From Bacillota bacterium (GTDB taxonomy: Bacteria; Bacillota; Clostridia; Christensenellales; UMGS416): a stretch of 64,000 bases of DNA. The first letter of the stretch is position 1. Each line of letters opens with the position of its first letter. The notes under the pieces are model-generated. The model saw only the letters and a list, made by a program, of their open reading frames with translations, searched no databases and was not told the DNA's origin. Below, piece by piece: positions 17,262 through 25,397 of this stretch. A program made the position numbers and the translations under genes. The DNA lies in assembly GCA_023398815.1 (NCBI GenBank), contig JAEWRW010000006.1, positions 1-64,000 on the forward strand. The letters run 5' to 3'.

Positions 17262-18031
17262 ACGTCTTTGACACCCACGCCCACCTGGACGACCCGCGCT
17301 TTGACGAGGATCGCGAGGCACTCATCGCCGCGCTGCCGGGTGAAGGCGTGGTGCGGTGCCTCACGGTGGGGGCGAGCATGGAGAGCAGCGCCAACGCAGT
17401 GGCCCTGGCCCACCGTTGGCCCCACCTGTGGGCTGCCGTGGGCGTGCACCCCCACGAGGCCGCACACCTTACCGGGGAACAGCTGAATACCCTGCGCCGC
17501 TGGGCCGGGGAGGAGCGCGTTGTCGCCATTGGGGAGATCGGCCTGGATTACCACTACGACCTGCAACCCCGCGATGTGCAGCGCGCCTGCCTCGATCAGC
17601 AGTTTGCCCTGGCGCGGGAGGTTGGCCTGCCCATCATCTACCACATGCGGGAGGCTTGGGGCGACTTCCTGCCCTGGCTCCAAGCCGCCCCCCACCACCC
17701 CGGCGTCATGCACTGCTACAGCGGCAGTGTGGAGACAGCTAAAACCTGCCTGGACGCGGGGCTCTATGTGTCACTGGCTGGCACAGCCACCTTCAAGAAC
17801 GCCCGGAACCTGCAGGAAGTGGCCCGCTACGTGCCCGCCGACCGCCTGCTCATTGAGACCGACTGCCCCTACCTTTCGCCCGAGCCGGTGCGGGGCCGGC
17901 GCAACGAGCCCAAGCACGTGCTGCACACGGCCCGCGCCGTGGCCGCCCTGCGGGGCGAGGACCCCGACGAGCTGGCCTGCCAAACGCTGGAAAACGGCTG
18001 CCGGCTCTTCGGCATCCCCCTGCCAGAGTGA
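17258..18031 (+). CDS. tatD: TatD family metal-dependent deoxyribonuclease
   Basis: TIM-barrel metal hydrolase with 3'-5' DNA exonuclease activity in characterised members. It has 257 residues. Metal ligands are visible in DTHAHLDD, IGEIGLDYHYD, IYHMREAW, VMHCYSGS and IETDCPYLSPEP. The start is set by the ATGA overlap with metG. A metG-tatD pair is a common arrangement in Bacillota. Confidence 0.95.
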   Translation: MNVFDTHAHLDDPRFDEDREALIAALPGEGVVRCLTVGASMESSANAVALAHRWPHLWAAVGVHPHEAAHLTGEQLNTLRRWAGEERVVAIGEIGLDYHYDLQPRDVQRACLDQQFALAREVGLPIIYHMREAWGDFLPWLQAAPHHPGVMHCYSGSVETAKTCLDAGLYVSLAGTATFKNARNLQEVARYVPADRLLIETDCPYLSPEPVRGRRNEPKHVLHTARAVAALRGEDPDELACQTLENGCRLFGIPLPE

Positions 18032-18220
18032 CGGCGCAAGCGCCTTTCGCGTCTGGCTGGTCGCGTGCTACGCACGCTGCTCGCCCATGCAGCCTGGCCG
18101 CTGTGGCGACAGCCGCGATCTTGACGACTTGATCCAGTAACAGAGACTCGTTCGCCGCACATGTCGCCGAACGAGAATGACCCGTAGCCCTCATGCCGGG
18201 TTTACAGGATACGCTTACTA
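18032..18220. repeat. Degenerate palindromic repeat, A type, with module Q
   Basis: Partial copy of the intergenic A element between convergent tatD and the isochorismatase gene. It keeps TTTCGCGTCTGG, module Q (about 18053-18098, containing GCGTGCTACGCACGC and GCCCATGCAGCCTGG), the CGACAGCCGCGATC stem arm and a GCCGCACATGTCGCCGA hairpin. The outer end with GTTCTAGGGG is missing. Confidence 0.75.
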
Positions 18221-18225
18221 AAACC

Positions 18226-18258
18226 AGCGGCGGAACCGATCGGTTCCGCCGCTTTATT
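18226..18258. terminator. Bidirectional terminator between tatD and isochorismatase gene
   Basis: Perfect 14-bp inverted repeat AGCGGCGGAACCGA/TCGGTTCCGCCGCT at 18226-18253, followed by TTATTATT on the plus strand and preceded by a short A-tract for the minus strand. Confidence 0.75.
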
Positions 18259-18280
18259 ATTGTACTGGGTCGTCCCGCCG

Positions 18281-18835
18281 TCATTCGCCCGCAGCGGACA
18301 GCCACTCGTCAGTCGTCATCACCCGGGCAAAGGTGCCATCCAGCGCTGCCATGATGACCCCGTGCACCGTTTTGGCGGTGATGCGTTCCCCCGCCCACGT
18401 GAGGTCGCTGGTGGTGCAGGCGTCCTCCAGTACCGTCACGGCAAACCCCAGGTCGCTGGCCGCGCGTACCGTTGTGTCGATGCACATGTGGCTCATGCTG
18501 CCACAGAGGACGAGAGCCTCCACACCCTGGGCCCGCAGCAGAGCCTCCAGCCCAGTGCCGAGGAAGGAGTTGGGGGCGTGCTTCACCACCACCGGCTCCT
18601 GCCCATGGGGCCGCACCAGGGCGTGAATCTCCGCCCCCACCGTGCCCGGCAGGAAGAAGCTCGCGCCGTCCTTTTCGCTCACATGGCGGATGTGGAACAC
18701 CGGCCACCCCGCCGCCCGGAAGCGTTCCAACGCCCGCCGCGCCTGCCCTGCCGCCCGTTCGGGCTCGGCCAGCTCATGCCGTCCGCCGGGGAAATAGTCG
18801 TTCTGAATGTCTACCAGCACCAACACCGTCTTCAT
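18281..18835 (-). CDS. Isochorismatase-family cysteine hydrolase
   Basis: 184-residue alpha/beta hydrolase of the nicotinamidase/isochorismatase superfamily. Catalytic-triad candidates are the Asp in VDIQNDYF, the Lys in VVKHAPNSF and the Cys in SMSHMCIDTTVRAASDLG. The MCIDTT pattern is typical of uncharacterised YcaC/isochorismatase-like members, so the substrate is not predictable. The ATG at 18835 with an AAAGAGAGGG site gives MKTVLVLVDIQNDY. It follows the HxlR regulator by 73 nt. Confidence 0.88.
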   Translation of the reverse strand: MKTVLVLVDIQNDYFPGGRHELAEPERAAGQARRALERFRAAGWPVFHIRHVSEKDGASFFLPGTVGAEIHALVRPHGQEPVVVKHAPNSFLGTGLEALLRAQGVEALVLCGSMSHMCIDTTVRAASDLGFAVTVLEDACTTSDLTWAGERITAKTVHGVIMAALDGTFARVMTTDEWLSAAGE

Positions 18836-18908
18836 GGCCCACCCTCTCTTTCCGCCCCAGCATACCACGGCGGGCGCAAGGCTGCCATTCCCCACTTTTT
18901 TGTGGGTA

Positions 18909-19268
18909 TCAGTCGTCGGCGTCGTCGGGCAGCGACTGGGCCGCCGCCTGCTCCTGCAGGTATTCCTGGCCAATCTGCTGCATGATGAGGATGGCCTCCA
19001 GCATCTTCCGCCCCCTGCCGTCGGTCAGCGAATACTCCACCCGCAGGGGGTAGCCCGGGAAGGACTTCTTCTCCACCAGTCCGAAGGCCTGCAGCTCTCG
19101 CAGCTGCTGCAGCAGCATCTTCTGGCTGATGCCCTCCACCCCGCGCTGCAGCTGGGCCAGGCCTGCCGAACTCTCCCGCAGTTGAAAGAGCAGGATCGTC
19201 TTCCACTTGCCGCGAACGATGTCATGGACGATCTCCAGCGGGCAGGTGTACACCGGGCGGATCTTCAT
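18909..19268 (-). CDS. HxlR-type transcriptional regulator
   Basis: 119-residue winged-helix protein. The HxlR core reads CPLEIVHDIVRGKWKTILLFQLRESSAGLAQLQR and ISQKMLLQQLRELQAFGLVE, with wing VEYSLTDGRGRKM. The conserved Cys of redox- or electrophile-sensing HxlR members is present (Cys10 in VYTCPLE). The start at 19268 is placed at MKIRPVYTC. It lies 32 nt after the glycyl radical activase on the same strand and may control the hydrolase or the cluster. Confidence 0.9.
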   Translation of the reverse strand: MKIRPVYTCPLEIVHDIVRGKWKTILLFQLRESSAGLAQLQRGVEGISQKMLLQQLRELQAFGLVEKKSFPGYPLRVEYSLTDGRGRKMLEAILIMQQIGQEYLQEQAAAQSLPDDADD

Positions 19269-19300
19269 GGCGGACTCTCTCCTTTTGGCTTGCGCTGGTG

Positions 19301-20194
19301 TCAACCTTCGCCCCAGGCCAGCGGAAATCCTGCCGCCCGTGCGGCTGCCAAGTCCTCCTCGGTTGGGATCCACTCCCGGTGGGAGTTCTCCTCCCCGCCC
19401 AGCTGCCGGGCTTTGCCCCCGCCGTAGGCGTGGTAGGGCAGCAGCTCCACCCCCTGGCACCCCGGCAGGCTGGCCGCCAGGGCGGCAATGGCGCGGTAGT
19501 GGGTCTCATCGGTGTTGACGCCCCGCACCAGGATGCACCGCAGCACGGTGCGCGCGCCCAGCGCGTCGGCCCGGCGCAGGTTCTCCACCAGTGGGCGGTG
19601 GGAAGCACCGGTGTAGTGCCGGTGGCGGTCGTCGTCGCTGTCCTTATAGTCCCACAGGAACCAGTCAACCAGTGGCACCAATTCCGCCAGCACCGCGCCG
19701 TCGAAGGCACCCGATGTCTCGATGGCCGTGGTCAGGCCCTGAGCCCGGCAGGCCGCCAAGAGCTGGAGGCAGGCCTCCGGGTGCTGCAGCGGCTCCCCGC
19801 CCGAGAGCGTCACCCCGCCCTGCCGGCCATAGAACACCCGGTCGCGCAACACAACCTCCACGATCTCCTCCACCGTCATGGTGCGGCTGACGGCCTCCAC
19901 CGCCCCAGTGGGGCAGACAGCCACACACGCCAGGCAGCCTGCACAGCGGGCGGCGTCGTACCGGTGGCGGCCTTGGGCATCCCAGCCGTGAGCCCCCCGG
20001 GGGCAGGCCGCCACACAGCTGCCACAGCCGATGCAGTTGCCAGCAGTGTAGAAGATCTGCTGGCGGGTCGACTGGCTCTCCGGGTTGTGGCACCAGGCGC
20101 ACCGCAGCGGGCAGCCCTTCAGGAAGACCGTGGTGCGGATGCCCGGCCCGTCCTGGGTGCTGAAGCGCTGGATGTTGAGGACGGGAATCTCCAT
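19301..20194 (-). CDS. Glycyl radical enzyme activase (radical SAM)
   Basis: Radical SAM enzyme that installs the glycyl radical on the neighbouring enzyme. It has 297 residues. The N-terminal CX3CX2C cluster motif is KGCPLRCAWCHNPES, and an inserted ferredoxin-like pair follows (CIGCGSCVAACP and CAGCLACVAVCP), the mark of activases for dehydratase/decarboxylase-type enzymes rather than PFL itself. SGGEPLQHPE is the SAM-binding GGE motif. It starts two bases after the enzyme's TGA, so the pair is coupled. Confidence 0.95.
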   Translation of the reverse strand: MEIPVLNIQRFSTQDGPGIRTTVFLKGCPLRCAWCHNPESQSTRQQIFYTAGNCIGCGSCVAACPRGAHGWDAQGRHRYDAARCAGCLACVAVCPTGAVEAVSRTMTVEEIVEVVLRDRVFYGRQGGVTLSGGEPLQHPEACLQLLAACRAQGLTTAIETSGAFDGAVLAELVPLVDWFLWDYKDSDDDRHRHYTGASHRPLVENLRRADALGARTVLRCILVRGVNTDETHYRAIAALAASLPGCQGVELLPYHAYGGGKARQLGGEENSHREWIPTEEDLAAARAAGFPLAWGEG

Positions 20195-20196
20195 GC

Positions 20197-22335
20197 TCAC
20201 CGCCCCTGGGCCGTGCGTTCCACGATCATGTCCTGCCACTCCCGGTCCAGCGTCACAAACCGGGCATTCCAGCCCGAGACACGCACCGAGAGAGTCTTGT
20301 AGTTCTCCGGGTGGCGCTGGGCCTCCCGCAGCACCTCGCCATCCACCACATCAAGCTGCAGGAAGAACCCGCCCAGCGCCACAAAGCCCCGGAGCAGCGC
20401 CATGAGTGTCTCCACGCCGTTGGGCCCCTGCACCGTGGCCGGGAAGAGCTTCACATCCAGCGCCGACCCGCAGGACAGCCGCCGGTGGTCGGCCTTGCAG
20501 TAGGAGCGGATCATCGCGGTGGCACCGGCGCTGTCGGTGCCCGGCGTGGGCGAGAAGTTGCCCGAGAGAATCTCCCCCGCGCGGAAACCAAAGGGCGTGG
20601 CTGCGCGGAACGGCGCCCACTCAATCTGCCGGCCGAAGGTGCTGACCCCCGCCGGGAAGCGGATGGGCGACCGGCCGTCGATCGCTTCCACCAGGGTGGC
20701 GAAGTCACCGAGCACCCGGCGCACCATGGCGTCAGCCTCGTCATCGTCATTGCCAAAGTAGGTGTAGCGGTTCCGGGCCAGCTGCCGCAGGGGCTCGTAT
20801 CCCTCCCAGTTGGCGCGCAGGGCAGCCATCACGGTGTCCCAGTCCACCTTCTTGTCCTCAAAGACCAGCTTCTTCAGCGCCAGCAGGCTGTTGGCCGTGT
20901 CCACCACCCCGCCGATGTGGGGGGAGACGACCGTGTGGGTTGCCCCGCCGCCCAGGTAGGAGCGGCCGCTTGCCACACACCCCTCGGTAAACAGCGACAC
21001 CACCGAGCAGGGCATGGTTGGGCCCCAGTGCCAGTCCACCCCCGGCACGCTGCCGGTGAAGCGCGCCAGTGTGCTGCAGTAGATGTCCTCCACTTTGGCA
21101 CGCAGGGCCTCGCGGTAGGCCACGTAAAGCTCTTCAAATGAAGCGTAGACCACCACGCCATCCGGGTTGTGCAGGCCCAGCGTGTCATCCAGCAGCAGGC
21201 GCAGGCTGTCAAAGGGCGAGTAGGTGAAGTAAGTTTTACCGGGCACCTGCACCTCCCAGCAGCCGTCGTTGGCAAAGCACCGGGCCTCCTCCAGCGGGTA
21301 GCCGAAGCGCGTCAGACCCTCGAGGATCAGCGGCTCGTTGTACACGGCCACCACGCCGCCACCATGGCGCATCACCTCAGCCACGCGGCGCAGCAGGTCG
21401 TCGGGCGTGTTGGGCCCGATGCGCACCGTGATGGGGAAGTCGCTGATGCCGAACTCCTCCACGATATCGAGCACCAGGTGGGTGACCTCGTTGGTCACCT
21501 CATCGCCGTTGCGATCCATCCCTGCCAGTACGATGTTCTGGTAATGCTGGGCGTCACCACTGCCCACCGGTGTGTCGCTCTGGATCCACTCGCAGCCCTT
21601 GATGAAGAAGCTGGCGAGGATCTCCCGCGCCTCATCGAGGGTCAGCCGGCCAGCCGCCAGATCCTGCCGCAGGGTGCCGCCCAGCATCTCATCGATGCGC
21701 CCGATGCCCGACCAGTTGCCGGTGAGCCGGGTGAACGCGAAGGTGAACCACAAGCTCTGCACCGCCTCATGGAAGGTACGCGCCGGCTCAAAGGGCACGC
21801 GCTGCAGCAGGGCGTGGGTCTCGGGGTTGGCGTCCTTTGTCGCGTCCAGGTAGCGCCGGTGCCACACCCGCAGGGCGTTCACCGTGCTTTTCATGCCGGT
21901 GAGGATCGCCCGCTGATCGTCGTCCAGTCCATCGTCCGCCAGGCGTTCGTCAATCTCACGCTCCAAGCTGTTGACGCCCTGCCGTAATACCCGGTCGAAG
22001 CCCAGCGTCACATGGCTGACACTGCTCCACAGGCTCTTGCCCTGCAAGGTGGCCGGCACCAGGTGGGCGATGGCCCTGCCCAGCGTGGCCGCCGCGCTGA
22101 CCCGCTCTGCCGGGCAGACGCGGAGGGGTGCGCGCTCTGCGATGCGCCCCACGGCGGCATCGTACTTCTGCTGGTCGGTCAAGGTCTCAAACCCCGGCAG
22201 GTCATCGAGCGACACAGCGGGCGTTGCCATCGCCTCGTCGCCATAGCGGCCATGCATCGACTCCCACGCGAACCGCCGCGTCTCTTCCCCGCATCGCACC
22301 GGCCGGCCCCCGCGAAACACCGTGTAGAACTCCAT
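20197..22335 (-). CDS. Glycyl radical enzyme of unassigned substrate (PFL/dehydratase superfamily)
   Basis: 712-residue, oxygen-sensitive enzyme, shorter than the usual 760-850. The glycyl loop near the C-terminus is SVRVSGWNARF (Gly688). The thiyl cysteine is C359 in FANDGCWEVQVPG, followed by Glu at +2; this Cys-X-Glu arrangement is the general-base signature of dehydratase and C-X lyase classes, not of pyruvate formate-lyase (CC). The middle Trp instead of Val (CVE) separates it from glycerol, propanediol and choline enzymes. Its activase is immediately downstream and an AraC regulator diverges upstream. Product and substrate are unknown; annotation as formate acetyltransferase would be wrong. 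Confidence 0.92.
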   Translation of the reverse strand: MEFYTVFRGGRPVRCGEETRRFAWESMHGRYGDEAMATPAVSLDDLPGFETLTDQQKYDAAVGRIAERAPLRVCPAERVSAAATLGRAIAHLVPATLQGKSLWSSVSHVTLGFDRVLRQGVNSLEREIDERLADDGLDDDQRAILTGMKSTVNALRVWHRRYLDATKDANPETHALLQRVPFEPARTFHEAVQSLWFTFAFTRLTGNWSGIGRIDEMLGGTLRQDLAAGRLTLDEAREILASFFIKGCEWIQSDTPVGSGDAQHYQNIVLAGMDRNGDEVTNEVTHLVLDIVEEFGISDFPITVRIGPNTPDDLLRRVAEVMRHGGGVVAVYNEPLILEGLTRFGYPLEEARCFANDGCWEVQVPGKTYFTYSPFDSLRLLLDDTLGLHNPDGVVVYASFEELYVAYREALRAKVEDIYCSTLARFTGSVPGVDWHWGPTMPCSVVSLFTEGCVASGRSYLGGGATHTVVSPHIGGVVDTANSLLALKKLVFEDKKVDWDTVMAALRANWEGYEPLRQLARNRYTYFGNDDDEADAMVRRVLGDFATLVEAIDGRSPIRFPAGVSTFGRQIEWAPFRAATPFGFRAGEILSGNFSPTPGTDSAGATAMIRSYCKADHRRLSCGSALDVKLFPATVQGPNGVETLMALLRGFVALGGFFLQLDVVDGEVLREAQRHPENYKTLSVRVSGWNARFVTLDREWQDMIVERTAQGR

Positions 22336-22366
22336 CTCCGTCCCCGCCTTTGTCTTTGATATGGAT

Positions 22367-22417
22367 AGTATAATCTCCTCACATGGTACAATCCACGCAG
22401 TATAATATAATTATACT
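22367..22417. promoter_or_regulatory. Palindromic operator region between glycyl radical enzyme and AraC genes
   Basis: A 19-bp palindrome AGTATAAT-ATA-ATTATACT lies at 22399-22417. A further AGTATAAT half-site is at 22367-22374, 32 bp (three helical turns) away. The AT-rich sites stand out in GC-rich DNA and coincide with the likely -10 boxes of both divergent genes, as expected for an AraC regulator binding site. Confidence 0.65.
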
Positions 22418-22445
22418 GGACTATATTCTCATGTGGAGGAATGAC

Positions 22446-23240
22446 ATGAACGTGGAAACCATCTGGGTGCGAGGGTTCTCGCTGGGGTCGGGCGTGTTCA
22501 CTGAGGATGGTCTCTTCCACCAGAAGAGCCTGCCGGTGCTCTCGGTGGTGCAGGCATTGGAGGGTGCCTATGAGTTTGGCCTAACCCCCGGCGGGCAGCA
22601 GCGCGTGGACGCGCCGGCGGCGTTCATCGCGCCGTCGGGGCGCATGCAGTACATCACCCACCGCGTCAACCCCACGTCTGGCGTCATGCGCGCCCAGTGG
22701 CTGTTCCTCGATGTACTGGTGAACCAGACGATGCGGCTCGATGATCTCTACGACTTTCCACCGGTGCTGCCTGCCGCCTGCGCCGAGCCCGTCCGCACCC
22801 TGCTGGGGGAGGTGTCTTCTGCCGGGAGCCTTTGCGGCCAGCTTGCCGCCCTTTACCGGCTGCTCGATGTGCTGCTGCCCCAGGGGCAGCAGAAGGAGCC
22901 TGCCAACGCCTTTGCCCAGGAGGTGCGGGCTTATGTGGAGCAGCACTGCACCGAGGAACTCACCGACGAGCGGCTGGCCCGGCACCTGGCCGTCTCCCGC
23001 CCCACGCTGTACCGCCGGTTCCAGCAGCAGTTCCATCGAACACCGGCCCACTACATCAACGACGTGCGCCTGTCCCGCGCCATCGTGCTGCTGGAGACGA
23101 CCAACCTCCCCCTATCCGCTGTGAGCGAGGCCATCGGCCTGCGGGATCCGTTCTACTTCTCCCGTCTCTTCCGCCGCAAGTATGGCACGTCGCCCTCCCT
23201 CTACCGCCGGCAGTTTGGCGGCCGGCCCGAGAGCGACTGA
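22446..23240 (+). CDS. AraC family transcriptional regulator
   Basis: 264-residue regulator with an N-terminal cupin-like sensing domain (about 1-140) and a C-terminal pair of helix-turn-helix motifs: ERLARHLAVSRPTLYRRFQQ and LSAVSEAIGLRDPFYFSRLF, then RKYGTSPSLYR. The ATG at 22446 has GGAGGAA 5 nt upstream; an earlier in-frame ATG at 22431 overlaps that site. It probably controls the divergent glycyl radical operon in response to its substrate. Confidence 0.93.
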   Translation: MNVETIWVRGFSLGSGVFTEDGLFHQKSLPVLSVVQALEGAYEFGLTPGGQQRVDAPAAFIAPSGRMQYITHRVNPTSGVMRAQWLFLDVLVNQTMRLDDLYDFPPVLPAACAEPVRTLLGEVSSAGSLCGQLAALYRLLDVLLPQGQQKEPANAFAQEVRAYVEQHCTEELTDERLARHLAVSRPTLYRRFQQQFHRTPAHYINDVRLSRAIVLLETTNLPLSAVSEAIGLRDPFYFSRLFRRKYGTSPSLYRRQFGGRPESD

Positions 23241-23580
23241 GCACTTTCGCGTCTGCCGCTGTTACGACAGCGGCGATTCAAAGCACTTGTCCTGATTATG
23301 GACAGATCGGTCGCCGCGCATGTCGCCGACCGATCGAAAATCACAGCTCTCATGCGGGGTTTCTAAGGATACGTTGCGCCTTTGGGCGGAGTTATCTCTT
23401 CTGCTCGCAGTGGCTTTCCCTTCCTCCCGCCGAATGAAGCGGTGTTACCCCCGCACCACGGCAGACGATTCGTCAGGATCGTTGAGAGTGGTGCGAGCAA
23501 CACAACGTGTTGCGATGGGGCGGGAGGCTCGTTTTATTTTTCCCGTTCTAGTGGGTTTGTTGACAAGCTGAGGCTGTCAA
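23241..23580. repeat. Palindromic repeat, A type, with module M inserted in a hairpin loop
   Basis: Starts directly after the AraC stop. It contains GCGTCTGCCGCTGTTACGAC, the uninterrupted core hairpin GATCGGTCGCCG/TCGCCGACCGATC (about 23305-23335), CATGCGGGGTTTCTAAGGAT, and the CCTCCCGCCGAATGA...GGCGGGAGG hairpin whose loop holds about 80 nt of module M (about 23439-23519). It ends with GTTCTAGTGGGTTTGTTGAC and a partial GGCTGTCAACAAAGTCGAC end. Confidence 0.85.
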
Positions 23581-23599
23581 CAAAGTCGACGGCCCTTCT

Positions 23600-24150
23600 C
23601 CATGCCGCGCACCACCCCCGGCAGCCGCCGGCCAGTTCATCCATCCATCGCAACGCTTCGCGTTGCTCACACCGCTCTCAAGCGATTCGGACGAATCGCT
23701 CTGCCGCGGCGTGGGGCCAGCGGGCCAAGGCGCGGAAACACCTGTCCGTGGCACACAGCCCCCTCCCGCTTAAAAGCGCGTTCTCCGTATCACCCGCTGC
23801 GAGCCAAATAGCAAGAAGCCGCCCGGCGGCGTGTACGTCGGGCGGCAAAGGTTCGTTGGTTCGGGTGCTTCTCACTCGCGGCGGTCGCGTCAGCGACCGA
23901 CGCGAAAGCGAAGCGTAACGCTTCGCTCACCCCCGGCAGCCGCCGGCCGGTTCATCCGGCCAAGGCAGGAGACATCTTGCCCGTGGCATGCAGCCCTCCT
24001 GCCCGCAGGCGCGTCTTCCTCCGCATAACCGCCGCGAGCCACATAGCAAAAAGCCACCCGGCGGCGTGTACGTCGGGTGGCAAAGGTTCGTTGGAACGGG
24101 AAGCCTCCAACTCGCGGCGGTCGCATCAGCGGCCACCGCGAAAGCGAAGC
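23600..24150. repeat. Palindromic repeat, B type, two tandem units
   Basis: Two units start near 23620 and 23930 with CCCCCGGCAGCCGCCGGCC. The first is interrupted after GTTCATCCATC by module M (about 23648-23722); the second is uninterrupted (GGCCGGTTCATCCGGCC). Each ends in a hairpin with loop GGCGGCGTGTACGTC: 23818-23846 and 24053-24081. These stems differ by a compensating pair (G-C versus A-T). Both units close with GCGAAAGCGAAGCG. Tandem period is about 235 nt without M. Confidence 0.85.
24048..24081 (-). terminator. Intrinsic terminator of the htrA operon, within the repeat
   Basis: On the minus strand a GCCACCCG/CGGGTGGC stem (24081-24053) is followed by TTTTTG. A near-identical hairpin lies 235 nt further downstream at 23818-23846. 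Confidence 0.7.
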
Positions 24151-24152
24151 GA

Positions 24153-25391
24153 TTATTGCATGCTGCCCGAGCTGGCCAGCGTCACCTGGAAGGTGTACTC
24201 CTTGCTCTCCTTGTAGCGGTAGGCTTTGACGGTCAGGGTGTCGCCCACCTTGTGGCTGTCAATGACGTCTCGCAGGTCGGAGAAGGAAGTGACGTCCTTG
24301 CCGTCCACCTGGGTGATGATGTCCTCCACCTGGATGCCGGCCTTGGCCGCCGGGCCATTCTCCGACAGCTGCACCACGTAGAGACCCATTGGCACGTTGT
24401 TGTAGGCAGCCTGTTCCTCGGTGATGGAGCTGCCACTGATGCCCATCATCGGCCGTTCCACATAGCCCTTGGTGATGAGTTCCTCAATGATGGGGCGGGC
24501 GTCGTTGATGGGGATGGCGAAGCCGATGCCCTCCGCCGAGATGGAGTTGCCGTACTCGTCGGTGCCGGCGGTGGTGCTCTTCAGGGAGTTAATACCGATG
24601 AGCTCACCCTTGGCGTTGACAAGCGCGCCGCCGCTGTTGCCGGGGTTGATGGCCGCGTCGGTCTGCAGCAGGGTGAAGCGCACGTCGTCGATGATGAGTT
24701 CACGGTCGGTGGCGCTGATGATGCCCGAGGTGACCGTGCCATAGAGCTCGGTGCCCAGCGGGTTGCCGATGGCCACGACCGACTCGCCCACCTGCACGGC
24801 GCCGGAGTCGCCGAAGGCGATGGTGGTGAGCCCGGTCTTCTCAATCTTCAGCACGGCCAGGTCGGTCTGGGAATCTGCCCCCACGACCTTGGCGTCCACG
24901 GTGTCGCCGTTTTGCAGCACCACGCTGACGCTGTCGGCGCCCTCAATGACGTGATTGTTCGTCACGATGTAGCCGTCGGAGGAGACGATGACGCCGGAAC
25001 CGGAGCCCTGGGTCTCGGTGCTGCTCAGCTGCTGGCGGGAGAGCGCCTTCACGTTGTTGAGCACGCCCACAACGGCGGGGCTGTCGGCTTTGACGATGGC
25101 CGGGATGTCAATGTTGCCATTGAGCGAGGTGGAGTTGTCCCCGAAGGCGGGCAGCGTGGCACTGGCCTGGGTGTTGTCGCCGGCAGTGGCCGCGGCGGTC
25201 GCGGTGGGCTGCAGCAAAGCTGCGGTGGCCGTGGGCGTGGCGGTGGCCGCGCTCAGGGCCTTGTTGGTGTTGGGGACCAGGCGCATCAGCAGCGCCCCTG
25301 CTATGAAGGCAGCCAGCAGCAATGTGGCGATCATCCAGCCATTGCCGCCGCGCTTCTTCTCCTGCTTCTCGTAGTTATAATAGTCTGCCAT
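24153..25391 (-). CDS. htrA: HtrA/DegP-like membrane-anchored serine protease
   Basis: Envelope quality-control protease, 412 residues. A short cytoplasmic N-terminus and one membrane helix (about 19-37) are followed by a Thr/Ala-rich linker (about 45-80). The S1C catalytic domain has His147 in YIVTNNHV, Asp177 in QTDLAVLK and Ser253 in INPGNSGGAL. One PDZ domain spans about 310-410. Third gene of the response regulator-kinase-HtrA operon, 6 nt after the kinase, recalling CssRS-controlled HtrA of bacilli. Confidence 0.95.
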   Translation of the reverse strand: MADYYNYEKQEKKRGGNGWMIATLLLAAFIAGALLMRLVPNTNKALSAATATPTATAALLQPTATAAATAGDNTQASATLPAFGDNSTSLNGNIDIPAIVKADSPAVVGVLNNVKALSRQQLSSTETQGSGSGVIVSSDGYIVTNNHVIEGADSVSVVLQNGDTVDAKVVGADSQTDLAVLKIEKTGLTTIAFGDSGAVQVGESVVAIGNPLGTELYGTVTSGIISATDRELIIDDVRFTLLQTDAAINPGNSGGALVNAKGELIGINSLKSTTAGTDEYGNSISAEGIGFAIPINDARPIIEELITKGYVERPMMGISGSSITEEQAAYNNVPMGLYVVQLSENGPAAKAGIQVEDIITQVDGKDVTSFSDLRDVIDSHKVGDTLTVKAYRYKESKEYTFQVTLASSGSMQ

Positions 25392-25397
25392 TTCGAC

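Noticed and set aside
23241..24150. CRISPR array or tandem minisatellite
   Set aside because: The repeats are large, palindromic and differ by nested insertions; there are no regular short repeats with unique spacers and no cas gene nearby.
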